A stretch of DNA of 64,000 bases. Source: Shouchella patagoniensis. Lineage in GTDB: Bacteria; Bacillota; Bacilli; Bacillales; Bacillaceae_D. Location of the stretch: NCBI RefSeq assembly GCF_002019705.1, contig NZ_KV917377.1, positions 1,734,565 to 1,798,564 of the forward strand, written 5' to 3'. Positions 39,571 to 48,846 of the stretch are shown in pieces. The position numbers and the translations under genes are program-made. The stretch's first letter is position 1. Each line of letters begins with the position of its first letter. The notes below the pieces were generated by a model. It made no database searches. It was not told where the DNA came from and was given only the letters and a program-made list of their open reading frames with translations.

Positions 39571-39930
39571 TTACTTGAAACTTTCAATTACGACTTGGGC
39601 TACCGCAAATTGAGTGGAGTGTGTAATAGACAGATGAGCCTTCTCTCCAACTTCCCCGCTGACAATAACTGGCTTTCCACTCACCTCACTAACTACCTCA
39701 ATATCTTGAAAAGAAAGATGAATCCCAATTCCAGTTCCTTTTGCTTTTGCATATGCTTCTTTAGCAGCAAAACGTCCCGCTAAAAATTCCATTTGTCGAT
39801 ATGGTGTTAACTTATTCATTTGACTTAACTCTGAGTATGTTAATATTCTTTTAGCAAAACGAGGTTGTCTATGCAACACTGACTTAATTCGCTCAATTTC
39901 GATGATATCCAAACCAATGCCTACAATCAC
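39571..39930 (-). CDS. acpS: Holo-[acyl-carrier-protein] synthase AcpS
   Basis: It transfers 4'-phosphopantetheine from CoA to acyl carrier protein. The 119-residue enzyme has [12 protein letters not shown] and [12 protein letters not shown], with the Mg-binding Asp and Glu in these motifs. GTG 39930 (VIVGIGLDI) with AAGGA eight bases upstream gives the family length; a longer ATG at 39954 is less likely. Confidence 0.95.
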   Translation of the reverse strand: MIVGIGLDIIEIERIKSVLHRQPRFAKRILTYSELSQMNKLTPYRQMEFLAGRFAAKEAYAKAKGTGIGIHLSFQDIEVVSEVSGKPVIVSGEVGEKAHLSITHSTQFAVAQVVIESFK

Positions 39931-40034
39931 ATTTCCCATCCTTTCAATTAACAATGTTATGCGCCTACCTATGTGAACTGATATAATAACAACGCGTTCT
40001 AACTCTAATCAGAATCGTAAAAAGGAGTGACCTT

Positions 40035-40808
40035 ATGTTCATCCGAAATGAAACGTTTTCTTCCTATATTCGTAATTATCCTGTTGTAAGTAGTATTGTG
40101 GCATTAACTGTAGCAATCCATTTCTTAATCATTTTAATGCCGTCAGGGTTCATTTGGCGCGATTTAGGCGTCGGTTGGAATGCTGGTATTGCTAACGGTC
40201 AATATTGGCGTTTAGTTACACCCATTTTTTTGCACGGTTCTCTTTTTCATCTTTTGTTTAATATGTTTGCCTTAATTATTTTTGCACCAGCTTTAGAAAC
40301 CATGATAGGCAAATTTAAATTTCTGCTTATTTACCTCATTCCAGGCATTTTAGCAAATGTTGTAACTTTCTATCTGCAAGATTTATATTATTTACACGTG
40401 GGTGCTTCTGGCTCTATTTTTGGAGTGTTTGGCGTATTTCTCTTTATGTATTTATACAGAAATGACTTACTTGATCGTCAGTCAGCCCAAACAATTTTCC
40501 CCATCATTGTTATTTCACTAGTAATGACATTTTTAGGATCTAACATAAACATCTTAGCGCATCTATTTGGTTTAGCATTTGGTGCTTTACTTGCGCCACT
40601 GTTTCTTCGCGGTGCAACACCTTACTATCGACAAGGTAATGTCAGACGCACCAGAAAAGTATACATCGATGATGATAACGTTTCGTTTAACCCTAATCGT
40701 TGGAAAAACAGCCGACGGAATAAAGTAGTTAAACGTATAGCAATTGTTGTTGGAGCAATTATCCTGTTAGCGATTCTCTACGCACGATTTAGTGCAACTT
40801 ACTATTAA
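40035..40808 (+). CDS. Rhomboid-family intramembrane serine protease (YdcA-like)
   Basis: A 257-residue protein with six predicted membrane segments. The catalytic Ser is in GASGSIFGVFG and the catalytic His in ILAHLFGLAFG; HGSLFHLLFNMFAL is the conserved L1-TM2 region. A basic C-terminal tail (RRTRKVYIDDDN) and a seventh hydrophobic segment close the protein. ATG 40035 follows AAAGGAG. It is divergent from acpS, as in B. subtilis ydcA. Confidence 0.93.
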   Translation: MFIRNETFSSYIRNYPVVSSIVALTVAIHFLIILMPSGFIWRDLGVGWNAGIANGQYWRLVTPIFLHGSLFHLLFNMFALIIFAPALETMIGKFKFLLIYLIPGILANVVTFYLQDLYYLHVGASGSIFGVFGVFLFMYLYRNDLLDRQSAQTIFPIIVISLVMTFLGSNINILAHLFGLAFGALLAPLFLRGATPYYRQGNVRRTRKVYIDDDNVSFNPNRWKNSRRNKVVKRIAIVVGAIILLAILYARFSATYY

Positions 40809-40918
40809 TCCTGCTTTATTCTCAATAAGCAGCTTTTCGTTCGAGTCACCGTCATAGCCTTACAGTTGTCCGCATAAGATGAAAAGAGCTTGGCTACTGA
40901 TTGTATGAGGGTGATTAA

Positions 40919-41524
40919 GTGATAAAAGGAATCCGATATGTAAGTGTATTGTTGACAGGGTGCTTGCTTATTAGCATAGGCATTAACTTTTTCTTTGTTT
41001 CATACCATTTGCTGGATGGAGGCATAATAGGCGTTGGACTTATCGCCCATTACATTTGGAATTTTCCAGTTGGTATGACAATCATTGTCGTTAGCATCCC
41101 AATTTATATTTTAGCTTGGATCTACTTTCGTCCTTTCTTTTATAACTCACTTGCTGGTGTAATTGTTTCTTCTTTAATGATTGATTACTTCGCCACTTTT
41201 ATACCAGCAATCCCTATTCTCCCTCCGTTACCTAGTGCAATTATTGGAGGTTTAATGCTTGGTATTGGGGCTGGTATTATGTTTTTGCTTGATATTAGCA
41301 CAGGAGGGTTTGACTTACTAGCACAAATGATTTCCGCTAAAACAACATGGAATGTAGGTGTACTTATTGTTGGATTTGATTTAGGTGCTGTAGTTGCTGG
41401 CATTTCAATAGTAACAATGGACGAGATTATCTTATCGACGATTGCAGTAATCGCCACTGGCTTTGCCACAACCGTTATAACAGCCTTTGGGGGAATTAAT
41501 ACCCATGGGGTTCAAACTGATTAG
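40919..41524 (+). CDS. YitT-family membrane protein (DUF161)
   Basis: A 201-residue protein with five to six membrane segments and the YitT signature SYHLLDGGIIGVGLI, GLMLGIGAGIMFLLDISTGGFDLLA. GTG 40919 has AGGGTGA in front. The usual family length is near 280 residues because of a C-terminal DUF2179 domain; this protein lacks that part. Its function is unknown. Confidence 0.85.
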   Translation: MIKGIRYVSVLLTGCLLISIGINFFFVSYHLLDGGIIGVGLIAHYIWNFPVGMTIIVVSIPIYILAWIYFRPFFYNSLAGVIVSSLMIDYFATFIPAIPILPPLPSAIIGGLMLGIGAGIMFLLDISTGGFDLLAQMISAKTTWNVGVLIVGFDLGAVVAGISIVTMDEIILSTIAVIATGFATTVITAFGGINTHGVQTD

Positions 41525-41530
41525 AACAGG

Positions 41531-41632
41531 TTAAGGCCATCGCAAGTCTCCTGATACAAGCCAGTAAACAACAGCATAGACGCCTGCAATACTCGCAATT
41601 AAAATGAACCAAAAACGATTACTTTTTTTCAT
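41531..41632 (-). CDS. Small membrane protein, 33 aa
   Basis: ATG 41632 after GAGGTGTGAGA gives MKKSNRFWFILIASIAGVYA... and a second polar end VSGDLRWP. A basic N-terminus and one transmembrane helix predict a single-pass membrane peptide. The good Shine-Dalgarno supports translation. Function unknown; its neighbours are YitT and an LTA synthase-like gene. Confidence 0.6.
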   Translation of the reverse strand: MKKSNRFWFILIASIAGVYAVVYWLVSGDLRWP

Positions 41633-41662
41633 TCTCACACCTCATTTCTTCCTTAGTGTACA

Positions 41663-41693
41663 AAAAAGCCGTCGCAATTGCGACGGCTTTTTA
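41663..41693. terminator. Bidirectional terminator
   Basis: AAAAAGCCGTCGCAA and TTGCGACGGCTTTTT are perfect complements with T runs on both sides, between the 33-aa gene and the LTA synthase-like gene, and overlapping the latter's end. Confidence 0.85.
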
Positions 41694-41695
41694 TT

Positions 41696-43582
41696 TTATT
41701 CGGTTTCAACTAAGTTTTGATTATCTGGCTCGTAAAAACGAAGTAAGTCTCCATAAATAACCTTATCCGAGAATTCTAAATCAGAAGCTGCTCTTGGAGC
41801 AAACTCTTCACAAGCTTCTACTTCACTTTCTTCTAATGGCTCACCGGTACTTTTATCATAACAAGTGTTGTTCGTCCAAACAACGTCATCAGTAATAAAA
41901 CTTCCGTTACGTAGGACTGCATACGATTCATTTTCCGGTGAAAACAGATCAGAACCAAACTGGATATCTTCCTTTGTCGACATACCGAGCAGATGCATTA
42001 ACGTTGGCTGAATATCAACCTGTCCGCTAACCGTATCGATGGTTTCCCCGTCATGTCCTGGGATGTGAATAAATAAAGGTACTCTTTGTAACTGTACAGA
42101 ATCAAAAGGAGTAATCTCGTCTTGTTCTAGGTATTCAGCCATCGCTACGTTATGATTGCCTGAAATACCATAATGGTCGCCATATAAAATAAAGATACTG
42201 TCCTCATAAAGGCCTGCTTCTTTTATGTCCTCAAAGAATTGTTCCACAGCGTAATCCATATAACGAACCGTTGGAAAGTATCTATTTAACGTACCGCTAT
42301 TAGAATCAAACTCATCAACCATTTTATCTTCTTCACCTAATTCAAACGGAAAATGATTTGTTAACGTAATAAACGTTGAGTAAAACGGCTGTGGCTGTTC
42401 TTTCAGAAGGTCGATCGATTGCTCAAAGAATTCACGATCCTTTAATCCCCAACCAACAGAGTTTTCTTCTGTAACATCATAATAAGATACGTCGTAGAAA
42501 TGATCGTACCCCAAAGTATCGTAAACAACGTCTCTGTTCCAAAAAGTCCTGTTATTCGCATGCATTACCGATGAATAATAGCCATTTTCCCCAAGAATTT
42601 CTGGAGTGGCATTATAATCATTTTGCGCGTGTGTAAAGAAAACGGCACCACTGCTTCTGCCAAACATTGAGTTCGCTACAATAAACTCTGAATCAGACGT
42701 TTTCCCTTGTTCCGTTTGGTGATAAAAATTCTCGAAATAGTAGCTATCCTCTTTTAATTGGTTTAAAAATGGTGTTACTTCCTGTCCATTTATCTCATTA
42801 TCAATCACAAAACTTTGTAATGACTCAAGAGATATCATAAAAACATTTTTGCCTTCTGCAGCACCAAACATCTCCGGATCAGGCTCTTTTCGGTTTGCTT
42901 GCACATAATTCTTCACTTCAATGATGTCAGAGCTATCGGCTAAGACACGCTGTGCTCTTGACTGAGACTGTAAAAAGATATCGTATAGATGAAAGTTAAA
43001 GACACCAATATTTTTTACAATCATATCACGGTCAAATGAACGAGTAAGTAATTGCGGGCGTTCTGTTTGAGCTAGCGTTAAGTTTCCTAAAAACAAAAGA
43101 ATCGCAAGCGAAAAAATCAGGATTGGCTCACGTTTTAAACGGCCCACAACTGGCACGCTTTTTCTAGCGACAAGCACTGCTAAAACAAGTACATTTGTAA
43201 ATAAGAACGCATCCCAAATGCTCATTAATTCAAAGACACTTGAAGATAAATCTTGCATGTTATTTGTTTGCAATAAAACTGGTAATGTTAAGAAATCTGA
43301 ATAAAATCGATAAAACAGCAAATTCCCATACAATATAAAAGATCCAATAAACGATAAAACGACTACCATCACATTGCGTGCTTTATTTCTAAACAGCAAA
43401 GCAACCCCGATTAGTAAAACAGATGAACTAATTGGGTTAATAAACAGTAGAAATTCCTGCATCATATTTTCTGTGGGAATTGTAAAAGCCACTTTGTAAA
43501 GAACATACGTTGTAATCGATAATAAAGCGACGGCCAGCCAGAAGAATTGCAACCTCCTGAAACCAGCTTTTATTTTTGTCAT
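41696..43582 (-). CDS. LTA synthase-like sulfatase-fold membrane protein
   Basis: A 628-residue protein with five N-terminal membrane segments (residues about 10-165) and an extracellular sulfatase domain. The nucleophile Thr lies in the conserved QTEQGKTSDSEF; SLESLQSFVI contains the first metal-binding Glu, and YGDHYGISGNHN has the Asp-His pair. The family polymerises glycerol phosphate on a lipid anchor to make lipoteichoic acid, or primes it. Several paralogues occur in Bacillus; which one this is cannot be told. Confidence 0.92.
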   Translation of the reverse strand: MTKIKAGFRRLQFFWLAVALLSITTYVLYKVAFTIPTENMMQEFLLFINPISSSVLLIGVALLFRNKARNVMVVVLSFIGSFILYGNLLFYRFYSDFLTLPVLLQTNNMQDLSSSVFELMSIWDAFLFTNVLVLAVLVARKSVPVVGRLKREPILIFSLAILLFLGNLTLAQTERPQLLTRSFDRDMIVKNIGVFNFHLYDIFLQSQSRAQRVLADSSDIIEVKNYVQANRKEPDPEMFGAAEGKNVFMISLESLQSFVIDNEINGQEVTPFLNQLKEDSYYFENFYHQTEQGKTSDSEFIVANSMFGRSSGAVFFTHAQNDYNATPEILGENGYYSSVMHANNRTFWNRDVVYDTLGYDHFYDVSYYDVTEENSVGWGLKDREFFEQSIDLLKEQPQPFYSTFITLTNHFPFELGEEDKMVDEFDSNSGTLNRYFPTVRYMDYAVEQFFEDIKEAGLYEDSIFILYGDHYGISGNHNVAMAEYLEQDEITPFDSVQLQRVPLFIHIPGHDGETIDTVSGQVDIQPTLMHLLGMSTKEDIQFGSDLFSPENESYAVLRNGSFITDDVVWTNNTCYDKSTGEPLEESEVEACEEFAPRAASDLEFSDKVIYGDLLRFYEPDNQNLVETE

Positions 43583-43738
43583 TTTGCTAGTCTCCTCTCA
43601 GTTCAAACGAGTATGACCCTTTTTCTCTATTTGGGTTTCTAATACTTATCTCAATAAATGCGTTACAAGCTAATAGTTTATCAAAAAAAAACTTCCTTGA
43701 ATATAGTTCCACGGACATAATGCACTTTCACACCACTT

Positions 43739-44506
43739 TTACATTTTCTTTACAATTTCCAAATATTCTTCAAGGGTATACTCTCTAACATAAATATCGT
43801 TAGCAATGTCACCCACATATCTTAAGTGCCATGGCTCATAGCTATAACCTGTTACTTCTTCTTTCCCTTCTGGGTAACGAATAATAAACCCAAAAAGATG
43901 TGCATGGTCTTTTACCCACTTGCCTTCTTTAGTTTCACCAAATTCCTGACTTAGAGCATAATTAATAGAAGCACTAGAAACATCCATTGCAAGTCCTGTC
44001 TGGTGTTCGCTATGTCCTGGCATTGCAACCAGACTTTGGTTTTCTCCTTGAACCGATTGGGCTTCCTCATATAATTCCTCTTGTCGTTCATAGGAACGAA
44101 AACCAGAAACCGCATACAAAATAACCCCGTTATCTTCTGCTGCTTTAAACAATTGTTCAAGTGAATTTGCTGCATCCTCTCTTATATAGCGACGATCGTC
44201 GATGTGGTCAAAAGAAAAACGAATATTCGGAACAACTAAATCTTCCGGTTTATAATCGGCAGGCAATTTAAAATCCCTATTTACATTTGCTACAAAATTG
44301 TCGGGGTTCATTATTGTTGATTGACCACTCACCTCTATTATCTCATTAAAAAGATGAGCTTGAAGATACATTGGATCCTCTTCGATAAGTGAGTTGTTTT
44401 TTACACCGGGGTTTTCTTTTAATGGCAACTTGGTCGTACTATCTATCCCAGAACAACCTGTAGTTAGAAGCATAATACAGATAAGTGCCCTCGTTGATTT
44501 AGACAT
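43739..44506 (-). CDS. D-alanyl-D-alanine carboxypeptidase, VanY/M15B type (lipoprotein)
   Basis: A 255-residue lipoprotein: MSKSTRALICIMLLTTGC has a lipobox TTGC. The M15B zinc site is in GHSEHQTGLAMDVSS (H, D) and EPWHLRYVG (E, H). It trims the terminal D-Ala from peptidoglycan stems. ATG 44506 with GAGGAAGG upstream is chosen over 44542. Confidence 0.92.
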   Translation of the reverse strand: MSKSTRALICIMLLTTGCSGIDSTTKLPLKENPGVKNNSLIEEDPMYLQAHLFNEIIEVSGQSTIMNPDNFVANVNRDFKLPADYKPEDLVVPNIRFSFDHIDDRRYIREDAANSLEQLFKAAEDNGVILYAVSGFRSYERQEELYEEAQSVQGENQSLVAMPGHSEHQTGLAMDVSSASINYALSQEFGETKEGKWVKDHAHLFGFIIRYPEGKEEVTGYSYEPWHLRYVGDIANDIYVREYTLEEYLEIVKKM

Positions 44507-44775
44507 AAGATTACCTTCCTCATAGTCATATGATCTCTTCACTATATCATAGCTTGTCTAGATCAAGAATTCTTTTCATGAAGGCACGCTTTTGTCATTC
44601 GGCATTTTAAACTGTCCCTTCTCATCATCGCCTTTATTTTATGTGAATACATTCACCATTATGTTAAAGTGCACTGGACATTACTATCCAATTTTTAGGA
44701 GCGGAAGGTTAATTATTACTACCCTACATTTTTTTATTTAAAACATTATTCAAGCTTAATGATTTAAACTATTAT

Positions 44776-44800
44776 GTGTAAACCGAACAGATTCGGGTAT
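44776..44800 (+). promoter_or_regulatory. Probable SigB promoter of the gene at 44837
   Basis: GTGTAA (44776-44781) and GGGTAT (44795-44800) are 13 bases apart; the -10 box matches the SigB consensus perfectly and the -35 box in 5 of 6. The downstream gene has a clear Shine-Dalgarno. Confidence 0.65.
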
Positions 44801-44836
44801 CAATTTAATATGAGTTAAATAAGGAGGCGCATTTTA

Positions 44837-45145
44837 ATGTCTAGAGAACGTTATTTTGTTACAGTTGATATGGCTATGATGCAAATTTCTACTTTCAAAA
44901 CACCCGATAATACGATTCAATATGAGATTTATGCCACAAATAATGAAGTAGATAAAATTGAAGCATTAATTGAACAGATCAAATCAAATGACTTTCGACA
45001 GGAAGAGCTTTTTCAGCGGCCTTTTCAGGAAAAGAAAGCAGATGAAGACAAAGAATCAACTGATAACGAGCTTCAAGAATTGTTTAAAGTAATTTATGAT
45101 TTAGGCACAATTGAAACAAAAGAAGTGGTTAAAGATTTAAAATAA
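44837..45145 (+). CDS. Hypothetical protein, 102 aa
   Basis: AGGAGG lies ten bases before the ATG. The product has an N-terminal beta-rich region (RYFVTVDMAMMQISTFKT) and a helical acidic-basic middle with many Glu and Lys (residues 50-85), so it is soluble and may carry a coiled coil. I do not recognise the family. A likely SigB promoter upstream suggests a general stress gene. It ends in its own terminator. Confidence 0.75.
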   Translation: MSRERYFVTVDMAMMQISTFKTPDNTIQYEIYATNNEVDKIEALIEQIKSNDFRQEELFQRPFQEKKADEDKESTDNELQELFKVIYDLGTIETKEVVKDLK

Positions 45146-45159
45146 ATTTCATTATTTAA

Positions 45160-45190
45160 GACGAACTGTTCATTTCAGCAGTTCGTTTTT
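45160..45190 (+). terminator. Terminator of the gene at 44837
   Basis: ACGAACTG and CAGTTCGT form a stem around TTCATTTCAG, followed by a run of T. Confidence 0.8.
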
Positions 45191-45241
45191 TTGTTTTTAT
45201 GATACAATTTAGATAACGCTTTCATAAAGGTGGTTAAAATA

Positions 45242-45874
45242 ATGGAAATGAATGGTCTTATGGGCGGTATATATAGAGCCGCCGAATGGATTATGAGGTT
45301 AGCCGCACTTAATTTACTATGGATTGGTTTTACTCTTGCAGGGTTAGTAGTAGGTGGATTGTTTCCTGCTACTCAAGCTTCCTTTGCACTAACAAGACAA
45401 TGGATAAGAGGCGAGAGTGATCTGCCCTTATTTAAGACATTTCTTACTTATTTCAAAAAAGATTATTGGAAAGTTCAGAAGATCGGCTTCATCCTAACCA
45501 TTGTTGGTTTTGTACTTATCGTCGACATATTATTTGTTTATAATCACACAAACCCATATATTACAATGCTTTCATTACCACTCTTGCTGCTTTGCCTGCT
45601 TTATGCCCTAACCTGTTTTTATGCATTCAGTGTCTTTGTTCATTATGAACTAAGTATAAGCCAACTGCTAAAACATGCCATCTTACACGCAGTTGTACGC
45701 CCATTTTTAAGTATTACTATGCTTCTTTCGCTAGCAGCTCTATCATTTCTAATGCTTCAGTTCCCTGGTGTTCTTCCATTTTTTGGTGTATCCATTCCAA
45801 TATTTATACTTATGTGGTTTTCTCACTTCGGTTTTATCCGAAATGAAGAAAAACAAAAAAGTCAAGCCGCCTAA
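45242..45874 (+). CDS. YesL-family membrane protein (DUF624)
   Basis: A 210-residue membrane protein with five or six hydrophobic segments and the YesL pattern NLLWIGFTLAGLVVGGLFPATQASF near the N-terminus. ATG 45242 follows AAAGGTGG by seven bases. YesL proteins occur with carbohydrate-use operons; here it stands alone. Function unknown. Confidence 0.85.
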   Translation: MEMNGLMGGIYRAAEWIMRLAALNLLWIGFTLAGLVVGGLFPATQASFALTRQWIRGESDLPLFKTFLTYFKKDYWKVQKIGFILTIVGFVLIVDILFVYNHTNPYITMLSLPLLLLCLLYALTCFYAFSVFVHYELSISQLLKHAILHAVVRPFLSITMLLSLAALSFLMLQFPGVLPFFGVSIPIFILMWFSHFGFIRNEEKQKSQAA

Positions 45875-45880
45875 TACAAT

Positions 45881-46804
45881 CTATATCCAAAGTGTGCTCG
45901 CTATTGAGAGTACACTTTTTTGTTCTGATTTTAAGTTCCGTCTTTTCCATTCTTGTTCAAACCGTTTTAACGCCTCTGGTCCTGTATCATCAGCCAGTCG
46001 GAATGTACCATAATGCATTGGGATACATTGCTTTGCTTTTAAATCAATAAATGCCTGTACTGTTTGCTCTGGTGCCATATGATCTAATTCCATGAACCAT
46101 TCTGGTTCATAGGCGCCAATAGGTAATAAAGCATAATCGATCGGTGGAACGTTCTCAGCAATTTGTTTAAATCCTTGAAAGTACCCGCTATCTCCTGCAA
46201 AATAAATCGTCTTTTCTTTAGAACTTATAACAAAACCACCCCAATGACTTAAATTCATATCAAATAATCCTCTCCGTACCCAGTGTTGGGCGGGGACAAA
46301 AGAAAAAGATAATTCGTTTATAACCATATACTCCCACCAATGAAGTTCTTTCACGACTTCTTCTGGCCATCCTTTTTTTAGAAATGTATTTTTCAGACCT
46401 GCTGGAACGATAAAATGTGGGTTTCCAGGTACTTTTTTTAGTGTTTTAAAATCTAAGTGGTCATAATGACCATGAGAAATTAACACAAAATCAATGGCAG
46501 GCAAAACATCAAGGGGAATAGGTTGGGGGACTGAACGTTTTGTTGTACCCATGAATTTTGACCAGACAGGGTCTGTTAAAATATTCATCCCAGCAATCTG
46601 AATTAAAAAAGTAGCATGCCCTGCCCAAGTAATCGAATCCCTGTCTTCTTTATGAAGCTTTGTTAATTCTGGTTTCTCATTAACGTCAATTATCTTATCT
46701 AAGTCTTTATTTTTCCGAAAGCGCTCTTTATACCACCGAATAAAATCAGACATGCGATGATTGTTATGTATTTGGTCCATGTTTTCAAAGCGTTTTTTTT
46801 TCAT
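45881..46804 (-). CDS. MBL-fold metallohydrolase, NAPE-PLD-like
   Basis: A 307-residue metallo-beta-lactamase-fold enzyme. The zinc motif HGHYDHLD is near residue 111, followed by PAQHW, the DSGYF and MHYGTF motifs. The branch is related to N-acylphosphatidylethanolamine phospholipase D and UlaG-like lactonases, so a phosphodiesterase on lipids is possible. It is divergent from the YcaQ-like gene, across the palindrome at 46832-46887. Confidence 0.85.
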   Translation of the reverse strand: MKKKRFENMDQIHNNHRMSDFIRWYKERFRKNKDLDKIIDVNEKPELTKLHKEDRDSITWAGHATFLIQIAGMNILTDPVWSKFMGTTKRSVPQPIPLDVLPAIDFVLISHGHYDHLDFKTLKKVPGNPHFIVPAGLKNTFLKKGWPEEVVKELHWWEYMVINELSFSFVPAQHWVRRGLFDMNLSHWGGFVISSKEKTIYFAGDSGYFQGFKQIAENVPPIDYALLPIGAYEPEWFMELDHMAPEQTVQAFIDLKAKQCIPMHYGTFRLADDTGPEALKRFEQEWKRRNLKSEQKSVLSIASTLWI

Positions 46805-46831
46805 GCAGTATATAGCCTTCTTCCTTAAATT

Positions 46832-46887
46832 CTGTTCGCTTATTCATTGTTTTGTTATACTACACAAAACAATGAATAAGCGAACAG
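46832..46887. repeat. Perfect 24-bp inverted repeat, 8-bp loop
   Basis: The arm CTGTTCGCTTATTCATTG and six more bases is exactly mirrored on the other side of TATACTAC. The loop holds a -10-like TATACT. The palindrome fills the gap between two divergent genes, where it could be a shared operator or a hairpin in either leader. Confidence 0.9.
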
Positions 46888-46899
46888 GACGTGATTTGT

Positions 46900-48051
46900 T
46901 TGATTAAAATATCTAAGCAAACAGCTAAATCGTTTCTACACCAGAAATTAATTAAACCTAAGTTCAATTCTGCAATTGAACTGTTAAAAGGACTTGAAGC
47001 TATTCAAATCGATCCCGTAGCGATAATTGAACGAAACCATCAGCTAACAGCAAGTTTACGTATGCCTTCCTATAGTAGCGACTCTTTAGAACAGGTATTA
47101 TCCGACGGAGAGGCTTTTGAGTACTATGCCCAAGCCGCTTGTTTATTACCGGTTACTGACTATCCATTATTTGCAGATGTCCGTCAACAATTTACCAATA
47201 AACTCTCAAAAGAGTTATTTCATTTATCTGATGTAATTAACGTTATTTTATCTAGACTTGCCAATGAAGGCCCACTGCCATCCTCTGCCTTTGCTAGCAC
47301 GAAAAGAGTCCAAGGTGGTTGGGATACGAAAACTCCCACTACGAAGGAATCAAGTCATGCACTCCAGCTTTTATTTTATACAGGAAAAATCCAAGTAGTC
47401 CAAAGAAAAGGATCACTTCGTTTTTTTTCTCGTACCGAAGATTCAATCCCCAGCGACTTACTGTTAGAGGAGCAATTTTCTAGCCCAGGTGAGCGAGCAA
47501 TCGAACTTCAATTAAAATACGCTCGCGCTTATCGCTTATTTAGTCATGACGACCCCCGATATGGTTGGCAAAAGCACCCCGCACAGCGTCGAAAACAATT
47601 ACACCAACAAGCAATTGATTGTAATCAATTTACAGAGGTATTAATTGAGGGAATTAAACGGCCATATACCATTTTAACAGAAGATATTGATATGTTACTT
47701 TCAGCAGAAAACGATCAACCAACGGGTATCGAGTTTCTCTCACCTCTTGACCCTCTTCTATGGAGACGAGAACGACTGATGGATGTTTATAACTTTTATT
47801 ACCGCTGGGAAATCTATGTACCAGAGTCAAAACGAGCTGTTGGTCCTTATGGTATGCCCATTCTCTGGGACGGAGAATTAATAGGTCAAATATCTCCATA
47901 TTTTGAACGATCAAAGAAGATGTTGTGGATTCATAATATCGTATTAAATCAAGGCTTTCAACAAAATAGAAATACGAAAAGAAAGCTTGATGATGCTTTA
48001 CACGCTTTAGCAATTCGCGTTGGCGCGACTTCAATCCGTCATCGCGACTAA
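46900..48051 (+). CDS. YcaQ-family DNA glycosylase (winged-helix, crosslink repair)
   Basis: A 383-residue HTH_42/YcaQ-family protein. E. coli YcaQ (AlkX) and S. sahachiroi AlkZ remove bases at interstrand crosslinks. The catalytic QxD motif is in AIQIDPVAIIERNHQL, and the SPLDPLLW, RERLMDVYNFYYRWEIYVP, GPYGMPILWDGELIGQI segments are family hallmarks. I choose TTG 46900 (AGGA ten bases upstream) rather than GTG 46891, which overlaps it. Divergent from the MBL hydrolase. Confidence 0.9.
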   Translation: MIKISKQTAKSFLHQKLIKPKFNSAIELLKGLEAIQIDPVAIIERNHQLTASLRMPSYSSDSLEQVLSDGEAFEYYAQAACLLPVTDYPLFADVRQQFTNKLSKELFHLSDVINVILSRLANEGPLPSSAFASTKRVQGGWDTKTPTTKESSHALQLLFYTGKIQVVQRKGSLRFFSRTEDSIPSDLLLEEQFSSPGERAIELQLKYARAYRLFSHDDPRYGWQKHPAQRRKQLHQQAIDCNQFTEVLIEGIKRPYTILTEDIDMLLSAENDQPTGIEFLSPLDPLLWRRERLMDVYNFYYRWEIYVPESKRAVGPYGMPILWDGELIGQISPYFERSKKMLWIHNIVLNQGFQQNRNTKRKLDDALHALAIRVGATSIRHRD

Positions 48052-48084
48052 AAAGGAGCTTTCCTAAAGGGAAGCTCCTCTTCT
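48048..48084. terminator. Bidirectional terminator
   Basis: GGAGCTTTCC and GGGAAGCTCC pair, with T-rich DNA on both sides, between the convergent YcaQ and sugar isomerase genes. Confidence 0.75.
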
Positions 48085-48086
48085 TA

Positions 48087-48827
48087 CTACATGTTTTGCA
48101 AATTATTAAAGCTAATTTTTACGCTTTCTAATGGCGTACGTTCACATTTATCTTGTTCAACAATAAAGTAAGACGTACCTGCTTCTTTAGCTGCTTGAAT
48201 AATGCCTCTAATATCAAGCTTTCCTTCACCAACTTCCGCAAACGTCCCTCCATCTTTTTTCATGTCCTTTAAATGGATAACAGGCACTCGGTTAGCATGT
48301 TTAATTAAGTATGATTTCGAATCAACACCAGCGAATTCAACCCAAAATGTATCACATTCAAGCTGCATATTATTGGCTTCAGTATTTTGAAATAAAATAT
48401 CTAACCCATACTCGTTATCAAATACTTTTAGTTCAAAATCATGGTTATGATAACAAAATACAAAGCCAGCCTCTCTTATCTTGTTTCCGATCGTATCAAA
48501 TTCTTTAGCGAGGTTAAGATAGTCAGCTTTGGAACCCCTCTCCTCTTCTGATAAAAACGGACACACAATAAACTGAACGCCTATCGTTTTATGATATTCA
48601 ATGACCTCGTTTAAATTATTACGCAACTGATCAACTGGAACATGGCTAGACCAAGCTTCCAGACCAATTTCTTCTAGCATATTGCTCACTTCATTGGCAG
48701 AGTGCTCGCCAAAACCTGCAAATTCTACACCCGAATAGCCAATTTCTTTTACTTTCTGAAGAGTTCCTTTGAAGTCCTCTGTAAGTTCGTCACGTAATGT
48801 ATATAGTGCCAGTCCTATTGAATTCAT
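48087..48827 (-). CDS. Sugar phosphate isomerase/epimerase (TIM barrel), 246 aa
   Basis: A xylose-isomerase-like TIM barrel protein. The metal ligands of the family are seen as VEFAGFG, YHNHDFEL, ECDTFW, IHLKD and VEQD. It is the last of three co-transcribed genes with an oxidoreductase and a second barrel protein, a typical set for oxidation and isomerisation of inositols or 3-keto-sugars. The substrate is not known. It follows the oxidoreductase by about 20 bases. Confidence 0.88.
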   Translation of the reverse strand: MNSIGLALYTLRDELTEDFKGTLQKVKEIGYSGVEFAGFGEHSANEVSNMLEEIGLEAWSSHVPVDQLRNNLNEVIEYHKTIGVQFIVCPFLSEEERGSKADYLNLAKEFDTIGNKIREAGFVFCYHNHDFELKVFDNEYGLDILFQNTEANNMQLECDTFWVEFAGVDSKSYLIKHANRVPVIHLKDMKKDGGTFAEVGEGKLDIRGIIQAAKEAGTSYFIVEQDKCERTPLESVKISFNNLQNM

Positions 48828-48846
48828 TTAAGCCCTCCTCATTAAA

